A stretch of 12,442 nucleotides of DNA from Caryophanales bacterium UBA2289 (GCA_002345505.1 DDWJ01000020.1:1-12442); one strand, 5' to 3'. Shown: positions 1 to 5,705, counted from the stretch's first letter. Translations and numbers: made by a program. Notes: generated from the letters alone by a model not told the origin.

Positions 1-75
1 AGAAGTTATAATATAAGAGACTTAATTAACATTGCACAATCAAATAAATTTAATAGGGAAAGAAAATTAAAGTAA
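1..75 (+). CDS. C-terminal tail of an unidentified upstream gene (partial)
   Basis: Only one plus-strand frame stays open from the window edge; it ends at TAA (73-75) after 24 codons and is immediately followed by a strong terminator, as expected for a gene end. The visible tail is basic and polar, ending in RERKLK. I do not recognise the family from so little sequence. It begins with Arg-Ser-Tyr, which are also the last residues of the excisionase-like fragment at 1434-1542; this may be coincidence. It could also be chance open sequence. Confidence 0.4.
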   Translation, partial: RSYNIRDLINIAQSNKFNRERKLK

Positions 76-118
76 AAGACTCTTTACGACAGTATTATGT
101 TATAAAGAGTCTTTTTTT
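74..118 (+). terminator. Rho-independent terminator upstream of the integrase
   Basis: A perfect 13-bp stem pairs AAAAGACTCTTTA (74-86) with TAAAGAGTCTTTT (103-115), with a 16-nt loop, and continues into more T residues to 118. It should end transcription of the gene whose tail fills 1-75. The A-rich left arm gives a T-run on the other strand too, so it may work in both directions. The sequence TCTTTACGACA across the left arm and loop recurs at 4697-4707. Confidence 0.85.
81..91 (+). repeat. Direct repeat copy 1, candidate attachment-site core (left)
   Basis: TCTTTACGACA here is repeated exactly at 4697-4707, and the similarity continues as gTA versus aTA (13 of 14 matching). The two copies lie just outside the integrase start and just past the terminator of the four-gene cargo operon, where left and right attachment sites of a small integrative element would be expected. 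An 11-bp match in AT-rich DNA can arise by chance in 12 kb, so this is a positional argument only. Confidence 0.3.
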
Positions 119-138
119 ATTGCTTGGAGGTGAACGAT

Positions 139-1098
139 ATGCTGAAGAATCATCCTTTAGAAGATATATACCCTGTTTATATTGAAAATCTAGATTTAAA
201 ACCAAGAACAGTTTATGACTATCAACTATTCTTGAAACGCTATATTCATTATCTAAAACGCTATAATATCAAATATGCAAAAAGAAAAGACCTGATTAAA
301 TATAAACAAGTGATGATCGAAGAACGTCTAGCTGTAACCACAATAAGAAAACAGATAACCATTATTAAAGGTTTTTATAAGTGGTTACGTTTTTCGTATA
401 AAGAGTATGGATTCGATGAGCAATATCAAATTGATATCGCTGAAAGTGTTAGAAATGAGAATTTAAATAGAGCGTTCAGGAAAGACCCATTAACTTTGGA
501 AGAAGCACAGCTCTTGATTCAAACCGCAAAAGATAAGGCAGACACTCTCATTGGTCTTAGAAACTATTGTATTGTTCTTTTGATGATTACAACCGGTCTA
601 AGAATTATCGAAGTATCAAGGGCGAAACGAACAGATCTTAAAAGATGGCGAGGATATGATGTACTCTATATTCAAGGGAAAGGTCGACTAAGAACGGATG
701 ATTTCGTAAAACTTCCAAAAGAAGTAATACGACTACTTGAAGAATATTTCTTTTTAAGAAATGATCGCAACCCATTTGTTTTCTCAAGTAATCATACAAT
801 ACTTCATAATAACCAATTGTCACCCGATGCAATTCGCTATCAACTTACGAAACTTTTAAACGATACTGGTCTGAAATCAAAACGAATCACGATTCATTCT
901 TTGCGTCATACTTGCGCTGTCTTAAATCTAGAAACAGGTGGAACAATAGAACAAACAAGGCAGTTATTAAGACACCAAAGCATTGAAACGACGATGATTT
1001 ACTCACATAACTTAACAAAACTACATGATGAATCCTCACAAAGGATATCAAAAAATATATTGATGGGAGTGAAAGAAGATGATCAAGAATACAAATAA
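139..1098 (+). CDS. Tyrosine recombinase/integrase (phage integrase family)
   Basis: A complete 319-residue site-specific recombinase of the XerC/D-phage integrase family, which cuts and rejoins DNA through a covalent 3'-phosphotyrosine. The first ~100 residues look like an N-terminal SAM-like, core-binding domain; the catalytic domain follows. All six active-site positions are visible: Arg155 (TGLR), Lys181 (GKGR), His253 and Arg256 (HSLRHT), His279 (LLRHQS) and Tyr288 (MIYSH), so it should be active. I chose ATG 139 because GGAGGTGA (126-133) sits 5 nt upstream; the in-frame TTG at 124 overlaps that site. The downstream excisionase-like gene overlaps it by 20 nt, so the two are probably one transcript. 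It most likely mobilises the neighbouring defence cargo. A Xer-like chromosomal role is less likely given its HTH partner. Confidence 0.93.
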   Translation: MLKNHPLEDIYPVYIENLDLKPRTVYDYQLFLKRYIHYLKRYNIKYAKRKDLIKYKQVMIEERLAVTTIRKQITIIKGFYKWLRFSYKEYGFDEQYQIDIAESVRNENLNRAFRKDPLTLEEAQLLIQTAKDKADTLIGLRNYCIVLLMITTGLRIIEVSRAKRTDLKRWRGYDVLYIQGKGRLRTDDFVKLPKEVIRLLEEYFFLRNDRNPFVFSSNHTILHNNQLSPDAIRYQLTKLLNDTGLKSKRITIHSLRHTCAVLNLETGGTIEQTRQLLRHQSIETTMIYSHNLTKLHDESSQRISKNILMGVKEDDQEYK

Positions 1099-1315
1099 CC
1101 TAAGGGTATATACCATAAATGATGTGGCTGAATTCTTACAAATGTCACCTAGAACGATTTATAATTTTATCCGTAATGGCCAGTTAAAAGGAATAAAATT
1201 TGGTAACAAATGGCGATTCACTGAAGAACAAATCAAAGATTTAATTCAGTTGATATCAAAAAGAACAGTCATAAAAGGTGAAGTAGAAGATGAAGGTGAA
1301 CCCAGAAGGTACTAG
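1079..1315 (+). CDS. Excisionase-type HTH DNA-binding protein (MerR/HTH_17 family)
   Basis: This 78-residue protein has the compact winged-helix fold of the HTH_17/excisionase group. The segment from YTINDVAEFLQMS through RTIYNFIRNGQLKG (about residues 11-40) is the recognition unit, and GNKWRFTEEQIKDLI (about 42-58) is the typical wing plus final helix. The C-terminus is acidic. GGGAGTGA (1065-1072) lies 6 nt before ATG 1079, inside the integrase gene. By family and position it probably bends attachment-site DNA and sets the direction of recombination, acting as Xis; it could also autoregulate the pair. The last 109 bases are duplicated downstream at 1434-1542. Confidence 0.85.
   Translation: MIKNTNNLRVYTINDVAEFLQMSPRTIYNFIRNGQLKGIKFGNKWRFTEEQIKDLIQLISKRTVIKGEVEDEGEPRRY
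1207..1315 (+). repeat. Direct repeat copy 1 (3' end of the excisionase gene)
   Basis: These 109 bases match 1434-1542 without gaps at 99 of 109 positions by my count, both ending exactly at the stop codon (TAG here, TAA in the other copy). The copies are 227 bases apart in the same orientation. Confidence 0.95.
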
Positions 1316-1373
1316 ATGTTTTTAAATGTTACGAAATGTTTGAAATTTCAATAGAACTATTTCTAACTGCCAC

Positions 1374-1396
1374 GATAACTACCTAGGATAACTACC
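1374..1396 (+). repeat. Two short direct repeats, possible Xis or integrase arm sites
   Basis: GATAACTACC occurs at 1374-1383 and again at 1387-1396, a 13-bp period close to one and a quarter helical turns, 59 bases past the excisionase stop. Directly repeated short sites beside xis are typical of excisionase binding, but no protein-binding consensus is known to me for this pair. Confidence 0.35.
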
Positions 1397-1410
1397 CTAA
1401 TAAAAATTAA

Positions 1411-1542
1411 TTTAAAGAGTTTGAACTCAGAAGCAAATGGCGATTCACTGAAGAACAAATCAAAGATCTAATTCAGTTAATATCAAAAAGAACAGTGATT
1501 AAAGGGGAAGTAGAAGATGAAGGTGAATATAGAAGTTACTAA
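1411..1542 (+). pseudogene. Truncated second copy of the excisionase gene (3' end only)
   Basis: The frame opens after a TAA at 1408-1410 and runs to TAA 1540-1542 with no start codon. From 1434 on it repeats the C-terminal 36 codons of the excisionase-like gene, including KWRFTEEQIKDLI, the acidic tail, and an altered end (YRSY instead of PRRY). Most of the 10 differences are silent: five third-position changes keep the amino acid. The fragment therefore seems to derive from a functional relative that diverged under selection, rather than from a recent local duplication. It lacks the recognition helix and should be inactive. It is probably a recombination scar from a related element. Confidence 0.8.
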
Positions 1543-1813
1543 TGACAATTATTCGTAGAGCGATCTATTGTACTGTAAAGTAAGTACAAAGGATTTTATA
1601 TGGTAGTTGCGGAAAATCAATTGTATGCGCAATTACCTTGATTATTGAAAATGGCGATTGTACTAATTCGCTTTTACAAATTACAGACATTTATCAAAAT
1701 GGATAAACGCAGAGAAGTTCATTGGAATGCATCAAATCACTCCAGTAGAACTGAGTTCTTGATGACAATGTACAATACCATATTATTGAAATGCAAAAAT
1801 AATGCATATTAAA

Positions 1814-1842
1814 TTGACAATCGTCTGTTAACCCTGTATAAT
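1814..1842 (+). promoter_or_regulatory. Consensus sigma-A promoter of the defence operon
   Basis: TTGACA (1814-1819) and TATAAT (1837-1842) are both perfect hexamers at the optimal 17-nt spacing. Transcription should start near 1849, leaving a leader of only about 17 nt that consists mainly of the ribosome-binding site AGGGAG. Dyads at 1747-1759 and 1791-1807 lie just upstream and could be operators. The promoter implies constitutive, strong expression unless repressed. Confidence 0.88.
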
Positions 1843-1865
1843 GTATTTGAAAGGGAGTGACTAAG

Positions 1866-3203
1866 ATGCTTCTTAGTAATTTTAAAGTTGGTGGATTTAA
1901 GGTATTTGGAGTTCCTGTAGAGTTAGAAATGTTACCAAAAACGAAAAATGTGCAATATTTATCCGAAAATATAATTGAGCGTAAGGACAAGAATATCATA
2001 AAGAAAAATCTAAAAAGCACAATTATTTATGGTGGAAACAATACTGGAAAGTCATCGCTATTACAAGGGTTAATGACTATGAGAACTGTCTTTAAGAAAG
2101 GCAATGTAGAAGGCTTTCCATTTGATATGTATAGAAATTTTTGTTATGAATTTGATGATATTATTCGCTTTGAAGTTTCATTTTTAAATGAATTAAAAAC
2201 TATTATTTATGGAATTGAGATAAAAGACAAAGAAACTGTTGGTGAATACCTATTTGAGGATGAAGAATTATTTTTCTCTCGAGATTTAGATGGCACTCAT
2301 GAAGGGAAATTATTCGAAGATAATGATTTTGATGTAAGATTTCGTGATCTTCCTTCCGATAAACTTGTTGTCCCATATTTTCTTGAGTATACAAAAATTG
2401 TCGATAAGTACAAATCTTTTTCATTGATTAGTAAGTTTTTTAATAAAATACACTTTGTAGATAATAGAAAAAATGAGGTGAACGTAAAGTTGTACAACTC
2501 ATTCATTAACAACCCTCAAAAAATGACGATTTTAAATCGATTAATATCATCTACTGAGTTGTATTTAGAACGTCGTGATGTAATGCCTGAAGATGAGTTT
2601 TATAAAACAGATTTGTACAAAGGCTTTGTTGAAAAAAACAACATCGAAGATATTTCGAACACCGATGACAAAAAAGATAATGTCAAAGATTTAATTGATA
2701 TCATTCGAGTGACTTCAATATATAAAGGGAAAAATGGTGAATTAGTTAGTAAACCTTCATTCGTTTTTGATTCAGTTGGAACTAATAAATTTATTGTTTT
2801 AGCAATGCATATAATTAACGCTTTACTCGAAAATAATATTCTATTAATTGATGAATTTGATTCTAGTTTGCACCACAAGCTAACGAGAGTATTAGTTATT
2901 TTGATGAACTCAAGTATTAATAAAGATGCACAGTTCATTTTAACCAGTCATGATGTAAAATTATTATCACCACAACTCTTTAGAAAAGATCAAATTAATT
3001 TTGTTCTCAGGGATGAATGCTCAGTGGAAGTTATTTCTTTAGATGACTTTAAAGCAAATTCAAATCAAGATATTAGAAGTAATAGTAATTTCGAAAAGAT
3101 GTATGTTGAAGAAAAGATAGTTCCCCTACCTAATACAGACATTTTTCAAGTAATCAAAGAATTCAGTTTATATGACGAAAAGAAAACCAATTCCAAAAAC
3201 TAG
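1866..3203 (+). CDS. AAA/ABC-type ATPase, RloA/AbiLi-like
   Basis: A 445-residue ATPase of the AAA_15/AAA_21 (SMC/ABC-like) group found in AbiL, RloA, OLD and PARIS-type phage defence systems. Visible motifs are Walker A GGNNTGKS (Gly56-Ser63), an ABC signature-like SVGTNK (about 303-308), Walker B LLIDEFD with Asp329/Glu330, and an H-loop TSHD (His362). About 220 residues lie between Walker A and the signature, the usual place for a variable, possibly sensor, insertion. No TOPRIM domain is fused; the RloB-like partner starts 32 nt before this gene ends. ATG 1866 is preferred because AGGGAG (1852-1857) is 8 nt upstream; the GTG at 1857 lies in that site. In this family the ATPase is thought to form the scaffold or sensor that controls the partner effector. 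The trigger cannot be read from sequence. Confidence 0.87.
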   Translation: MLLSNFKVGGFKVFGVPVELEMLPKTKNVQYLSENIIERKDKNIIKKNLKSTIIYGGNNTGKSSLLQGLMTMRTVFKKGNVEGFPFDMYRNFCYEFDDIIRFEVSFLNELKTIIYGIEIKDKETVGEYLFEDEELFFSRDLDGTHEGKLFEDNDFDVRFRDLPSDKLVVPYFLEYTKIVDKYKSFSLISKFFNKIHFVDNRKNEVNVKLYNSFINNPQKMTILNRLISSTELYLERRDVMPEDEFYKTDLYKGFVEKNNIEDISNTDDKKDNVKDLIDIIRVTSIYKGKNGELVSKPSFVFDSVGTNKFIVLAMHIINALLENNILLIDEFDSSLHHKLTRVLVILMNSSINKDAQFILTSHDVKLLSPQLFRKDQINFVLRDECSVEVISLDDFKANSNQDIRSNSNFEKMYVEEKIVPLPNTDIFQVIKEFSLYDEKKTNSKN

Positions 3204-3771
3204 ATATCACCGATATGCAAGACCGACTGTTATCGTATTAGGGGACGGACCGACAGAACAAGCATATATTGATAGATTAAAAGAATTGGATTATTTCTCA
3301 AATGTGCACTTAAAATTTGAAACTGGAAATGAAGAGAATTTCGAAACAAAGCTTAAAGAGCATACGAACAATCCGCACGTACTGGTGATTATCGATGTGG
3401 ATAATGTTCAATCTGGAAACAAAAGATTTGAGGAGATTAAAAGGCTATCAAGTACCAAAGCATATATAAAAAATATCTATTTCAATAACTATTCATTTGA
3501 AACTTGGTTATTAAATCACAAAATGTATTATGCGCGCCCCATTACAAATCCTATTCACTATAATTCAGATATGTTTACATGTTTCAATGTTGAATCGTGG
3601 TATACAAATAAAAGCATACAGAATAGACAAAAAATAGTTGCATTAATTTCAATGAGTGAAATTAATTTAGCAACACAAAATATTAAGTCCATGAATCAAA
3701 AATCTCCGTTCAATAACCCATCTAGTAATATGGACAAATGGGTAGAGCACATCAAGACAATAAGAAAATAG
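3172..3771 (+). CDS. RloB/AbiLii-like TOPRIM-fold protein
   Basis: A 199-residue protein matching the RloB family (the AbiLii component). The N-terminal strand leads into GDGPTE (Gly24-Glu29), the position of the family's EGxTE motif. IIDVDN follows with Asp75 and Asp77, the TOPRIM DxD; NNYSFETWLLNH (about 105-116) is the characteristic SnxxFExWLxxH block; and NPSSNMDKWVEHI near the C-terminus corresponds to the NPSTxVxxLV region. The length is normal for RloB. The first TOPRIM acid is Asp25 rather than the usual Glu. It is presumed to be the toxic, possibly nuclease, effector kept in check by the ATPase, a role inferred from related TOPRIM effectors. No good ribosome-binding site precedes ATG 3172, so translation is probably coupled to the overlapping ATPase gene. 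Confidence 0.85.
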   Translation: MTKRKPIPKTRYHRYARPTVIVLGDGPTEQAYIDRLKELDYFSNVHLKFETGNEENFETKLKEHTNNPHVLVIIDVDNVQSGNKRFEEIKRLSSTKAYIKNIYFNNYSFETWLLNHKMYYARPITNPIHYNSDMFTCFNVESWYTNKSIQNRQKIVALISMSEINLATQNIKSMNQKSPFNNPSSNMDKWVEHIKTIRK

Positions 3772-3795
3772 TACGCAGATTTTTGTGAGGTGTTT

Positions 3796-4263
3796 ATGAA
3801 TATGAAAAATATAGCGACGAAAATAAAGAAATTCGTTGAAGAAAAATCGAAAAATTTAAAGGAAACTTACATCAAAATCAGCGCAATAGATATTATTGTA
3901 TTTTTGATTGTAGTTTTACTAGCTGCTCCTATTTATAATTTTAGTATCGATGTGTCGAAAGAATTACTGAGGTACATTCCTGATGATTTAGAATCTTCTT
4001 CGTTGGTACAATTTTTAGATTTACTGGCACCAATAATTGCCATTTCGTTCTTAATACATGTTTTATTTCCTAAAATTCCTGCTCGTATTTTCCGATTTGG
4101 CTTAATTTCAATTCACATCTTTGTAGAAATCTTTTTATTAGAAGAAGTTGGAATTGAATTTGCAAGTTACATGTATTTTTACATAACGGTGGAAACATTG
4201 TTTTACCTTATTCATGAAACTAAAATAAAAATGAGAAAGGAGAAAGAAAATGAGCTGGGGTAA
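3796..4263 (+). CDS. Multi-span membrane protein of the defence operon, unknown family
   Basis: I do not recognise this 155-residue protein. A basic, amphipathic N-terminus (about residues 1-30, many Lys) precedes four hydrophobic segments: about 31-49, 72-91, 98-115 and 122-140. A charged, Lys/Glu-rich tail follows. The positive-inside rule places both ends in the cytosol. There is no signal peptide or catalytic motif. ATG 3796 is chosen because GAGG (3787-3790) lies 5 nt upstream; ATG 3802 is possible. It starts 24 nt after the RloB-like gene and overlaps the next gene by 14 nt, so it belongs to the same transcript. Membrane partners often act as effectors or anchors in abortive-infection systems; that role here is inferred only from position. 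Confidence 0.75.
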   Translation: MNMKNIATKIKKFVEEKSKNLKETYIKISAIDIIVFLIVVLLAAPIYNFSIDVSKELLRYIPDDLESSSLVQFLDLLAPIIAISFLIHVLFPKIPARIFRFGLISIHIFVEIFLLEEVGIEFASYMYFYITVETLFYLIHETKIKMRKEKENELG

Positions 4264-4525
4264 AAGGAAACCAAGAAGTATTATTAAGTATATTAACGAT
4301 TTGTTATTGACAAAATTACTTAAAGAAATCGATGACATCAAGAAGAAAATTGAAGACAATCAAAAAAAGATTGATATTAGCGAATGCTTGGGAATATTAA
4401 AGGAACTAAGAATTCTAGAAGACAAAGTTCTTGCTTCAATTGATGAAGTGACTACAGCTTCTGAAGAAGCAAGTGACGATGATAAAAGTGAGTTTGAAGA
4501 AGAACTTGATAAAAGGAAGATATAA
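4250..4525 (+). CDS. Small coiled-coil protein of the defence operon, unknown function
   Basis: This 91-residue protein is highly charged. A basic N-terminus (KRKPRS) leads into a long predicted helix from about residue 18 to 65, with leucine/isoleucine spacing typical of a coiled coil, and the tail (66-91) is strongly acidic. AAAGGAG lies 7 nt before ATG 4250, inside the end of the membrane-protein gene, which it overlaps by 14 nt. No enzyme motif is present. Its partner is probably the overlapping membrane protein, whose cytosolic tail it could bind; it might also be an immunity or adaptor factor. I find no family match by eye. Confidence 0.72.
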   Translation: MSWGKRKPRSIIKYINDLLLTKLLKEIDDIKKKIEDNQKKIDISECLGILKELRILEDKVLASIDEVTTASEEASDDDKSEFEEELDKRKI

Positions 4526-4673
4526 AATTCACATAAAGATGATTTCCCAATTGATTTAATCAACATCATTTGATAATGATTTACATTTACTTTGAAGTAG
4601 TGGCTTTTCAGTCTCTGCTTTGAATTGATACCAAAAAGTCGTACTTTGATATAGTAGAAGTAGTAGAAGAAGT

Positions 4674-4701
4674 AGCCTAGCAGAATCTAGGCTTTTTCTT
4701 T
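4674..4701 (+). terminator. Terminator of the defence operon
   Basis: AGCCTAG (4674-4680) pairs perfectly with CTAGGCT (4687-4693) around a 6-nt loop, followed by TTTTTCTTT. It lies about 150 bases past the last gene of the operon and is the only convincing hairpin plus T-tract between that gene and the next. Confidence 0.75.
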
Positions 4702-4707
4702 ACGACA
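4697..4707 (+). repeat. Direct repeat copy 2, candidate attachment-site core (right)
   Basis: TCTTTACGACA is identical to 81-91 and overlaps the T-tract of the operon terminator. If it is a true attachment site, the element spans about 4.6 kb and contains the integrase, excisionase and the whole four-gene defence operon but nothing else. Confidence 0.3.
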
Positions 4708-4920
4708 ATAATGGTCGTTAGCTTGAAAACAAAAAACAAAAGAAATGTATTATGCTTGAATATGCACACCTTGAGTATGTGGTTATCTAACATTGAAAAA
4801 GAGTTCTGAATTATATATTTGAAAAAAGCAGTAACAAAAATAGTGGTTTACTTCGATAACTTCAGTTTCCACTATAAAAAATAACTCAACTGGTAAGCAA
4901 TTACAGTTTGTAACGGAAAG

Positions 4921-4937
4921 ATTGTGCAGTTCACAAT
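4921..4937 (+). promoter_or_regulatory. Operator-like dyad upstream of the 4966 gene
   Basis: ATTGTG (4921-4926) and CACAAT (4932-4937) form a perfect inverted repeat with a 5-nt centre, 28 bases before the start codon. This is a typical size and position for a repressor site or a short leader hairpin. No regulator can be assigned. Confidence 0.35.
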
Positions 4938-4965
4938 TAGTTAAGACAAAGAAAGAGAGGGTCAA

Positions 4966-5445
4966 ATGACGTTTTATTGCGATAAACAGGCATTTGAAAC
5001 ATTGAGTAAGAACTATCCTGTAGTTGATGTACCTGGTTATCATATTTATACATGGCAGGTCTTAAAAATAATAAATGTAAAGGAAGTAAATTTGTTCTTC
5101 ATGAACGATGGTGGCGGAATCTTTATTGTGCTACACTTCAATGATGAAGCAGAGATGAAAAATCTTTCGGGTATATGGGAGGATGCTCTTAATCAAATCA
5201 TGAAGGATATGGAATATCCAGAAGAAGTAATCAGGCTATACGTAGACATGCCTTGGAGAATCAATATATCAAAAATTATTAATTATGGTCATATGGATTT
5301 AATGGTTAAAACAATACTAAAGTATGGAAAAGAATTATGTGATAACATTGAACCGAATACGACAGTACAAAGAAAATTCTCTAAGATTATAAACGACAGA
5401 TTTGTTGAGTACTGGGATGATAGTTTCAAGGGAAAGAAAGCTTAA
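4966..5445 (+). CDS. Small cytosolic protein, possibly DUF6933-like
   Basis: A 159-residue soluble protein without signal peptide or membrane segment. The order of elements is a short N-terminal module (FYCDKQAFETL), a hydrophobic strand leading to FMNDGGGIFIVLHF (about residues 45-58), and a helical region with a conserved-looking EEVIRLYVDM (about 86-95). This resembles the layout I associate with DUF6933 proteins, but I hold that assignment weakly. AGAGAGGG ends 4-5 nt before ATG 4966. It has its own terminator (5478-5513) and lies between the defence island and the glycan operon, so it is probably transcribed alone. Function unknown. Confidence 0.72.
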   Translation: MTFYCDKQAFETLSKNYPVVDVPGYHIYTWQVLKIINVKEVNLFFMNDGGGIFIVLHFNDEAEMKNLSGIWEDALNQIMKDMEYPEEVIRLYVDMPWRINISKIINYGHMDLMVKTILKYGKELCDNIEPNTTVQRKFSKIINDRFVEYWDDSFKGKKA

Positions 5446-5477
5446 TCTATTATGGTTGAAATAATAATAGCAGATGT

Positions 5478-5513
5478 AAAAGCGCTGTAGATAAAAATTC
5501 TACAGCGCTTTTT
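5478..5513 (+). terminator. Strong Rho-independent terminator after the 4966 gene
   Basis: A perfect 14-bp stem pairs AAAAGCGCTGTAGA (5478-5491) with TCTACAGCGCTTTT (5499-5512) around a 7-nt loop and ends in a T-run. It separates the stand-alone gene from the glycan operon. The A-run on its left arm makes it likely to be bidirectional. Confidence 0.92.
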
Positions 5514-5515
5514 AT

Positions 5516-5583
5516 CCCCCCCATGGCTCAATAAAGGCGCTTACAGGGTACCGCACAAGGGGACGTTTAAAACACGGGGAACT
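5516..5583 (+). other. GC-rich patch of unknown origin
   Basis: Directly after the terminator comes a run of seven C residues (5516-5522) and a stretch in which 32 of 60 bases (5521-5580) are G or C, clearly above the AT-rich surroundings. It contains GGGG/CCCC-type runs and no plausible start codon context. It may be a remnant of an inserted element or the edge of the variable glycan locus. I do not recognise it. Confidence 0.5.
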
Positions 5584-5618
5584 ACTTTTTTGAAAATCTG
5601 AAAATGGTTTTATATACT

Positions 5619-5705
5619 TTGTTCGAAAAAATAACAAAAATATGGATTTGCCCTTGTAATTTTGTCTGTCTTGCGATAAAATATAATTATTCAAATATCG
5701 AACAA
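5619..5705 (+). repeat. Inverted repeat flanking the glycan-operon promoter
   Basis: TTGTTCG (5619-5625) and CGAACAA (5699-5705) are perfect 7-bp inverted arms 73 bp apart, one on each side of the predicted promoter. They could be half-sites for the regulator encoded just downstream. The arms are short, so chance is a real alternative. Confidence 0.3.
5661..5687 (+). promoter_or_regulatory. Probable promoter of the glycan operon
   Basis: A perfect -10 TATAAT (5682-5687) is preceded by a partial -35 TTGTCT (5661-5666, four of six matches) at a short 15-nt spacing. This suggests a promoter that needs activation or is weak. Transcription would start near 5694, which excludes the in-frame ATG at 5604 as the start of the first gene. 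Confidence 0.55.

Larger units (their letters stand above)
1316..1865 (+). other. Gene-poor region between the excisionase gene and the defence operon
   Basis: There is no credible gene in these 550 bases. In order I see a perfect 12-bp palindrome TTGAAATTTCAA (1340-1351); GATAACTACC twice in 13-bp register (1374-1383, 1387-1396); a GAGTT/AACTC dyad (1417-1428); the truncated excisionase fragment (1434-1542); a TTGTACT/AGTACAA inverted repeat (1568-1589); a 13-bp dyad AGAACTgAGTTCT (1747-1759); an ATGCA/TGCAT dyad (1791-1807); and the operon promoter. Short repeats and dyads next to int/xis fit recombinase or Xis arm sites or operators, but none matches a motif I can name. Confidence 0.5.
4526..4965 (+). 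other. Intergenic region after the defence operon
   Basis: No gene is apparent in these 440 bases. Besides the terminator and repeat copy listed separately, I see a purine-rich low-complexity run of GTAGAA-like units (4655-4673), an ACGAC/GTCGT dyad (4702-4718), a long-loop ATAGTGG/CCACTAT inverted repeat (4840-4875), and an ATTGTG/CACAAT dyad (4921-4937). A weak promoter candidate for the next gene is TTGAAA (4723-4728) with TATTAT (4748-4753), but the 19-nt spacing is long. Confidence 0.45.

Noticed and set aside
1584..1706. A 40-codon open frame between the excisionase fragment and the operon promoter
   Set aside because: It has no start codon or ribosome-binding site and resembles no family I know.
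1747..1759. AGAACTgAGTTCT as a LexA/SOS box
   Set aside because: The Bacillota LexA site needs GAAC and GTTC separated by four bases; here the spacing is three, so I treat it only as an unassigned dyad.
5521..5575. CCATGG, GGTACC and TTTAAA restriction sites close together, suggesting a cloning scar
   Set aside because: Three six-base palindromes in 55 bases are suggestive, but the sequence between them is not a vector polylinker and the neighbouring genes look natural.
5512..5694. A 60-codon minus-strand reading frame across the GC-rich patch and promoter
   Set aside because: It covers the glycan promoter in the opposite direction, lacks a ribosome-binding site, and its composition reflects the GC-rich patch. 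I consider it non-coding, though it could be an element remnant.
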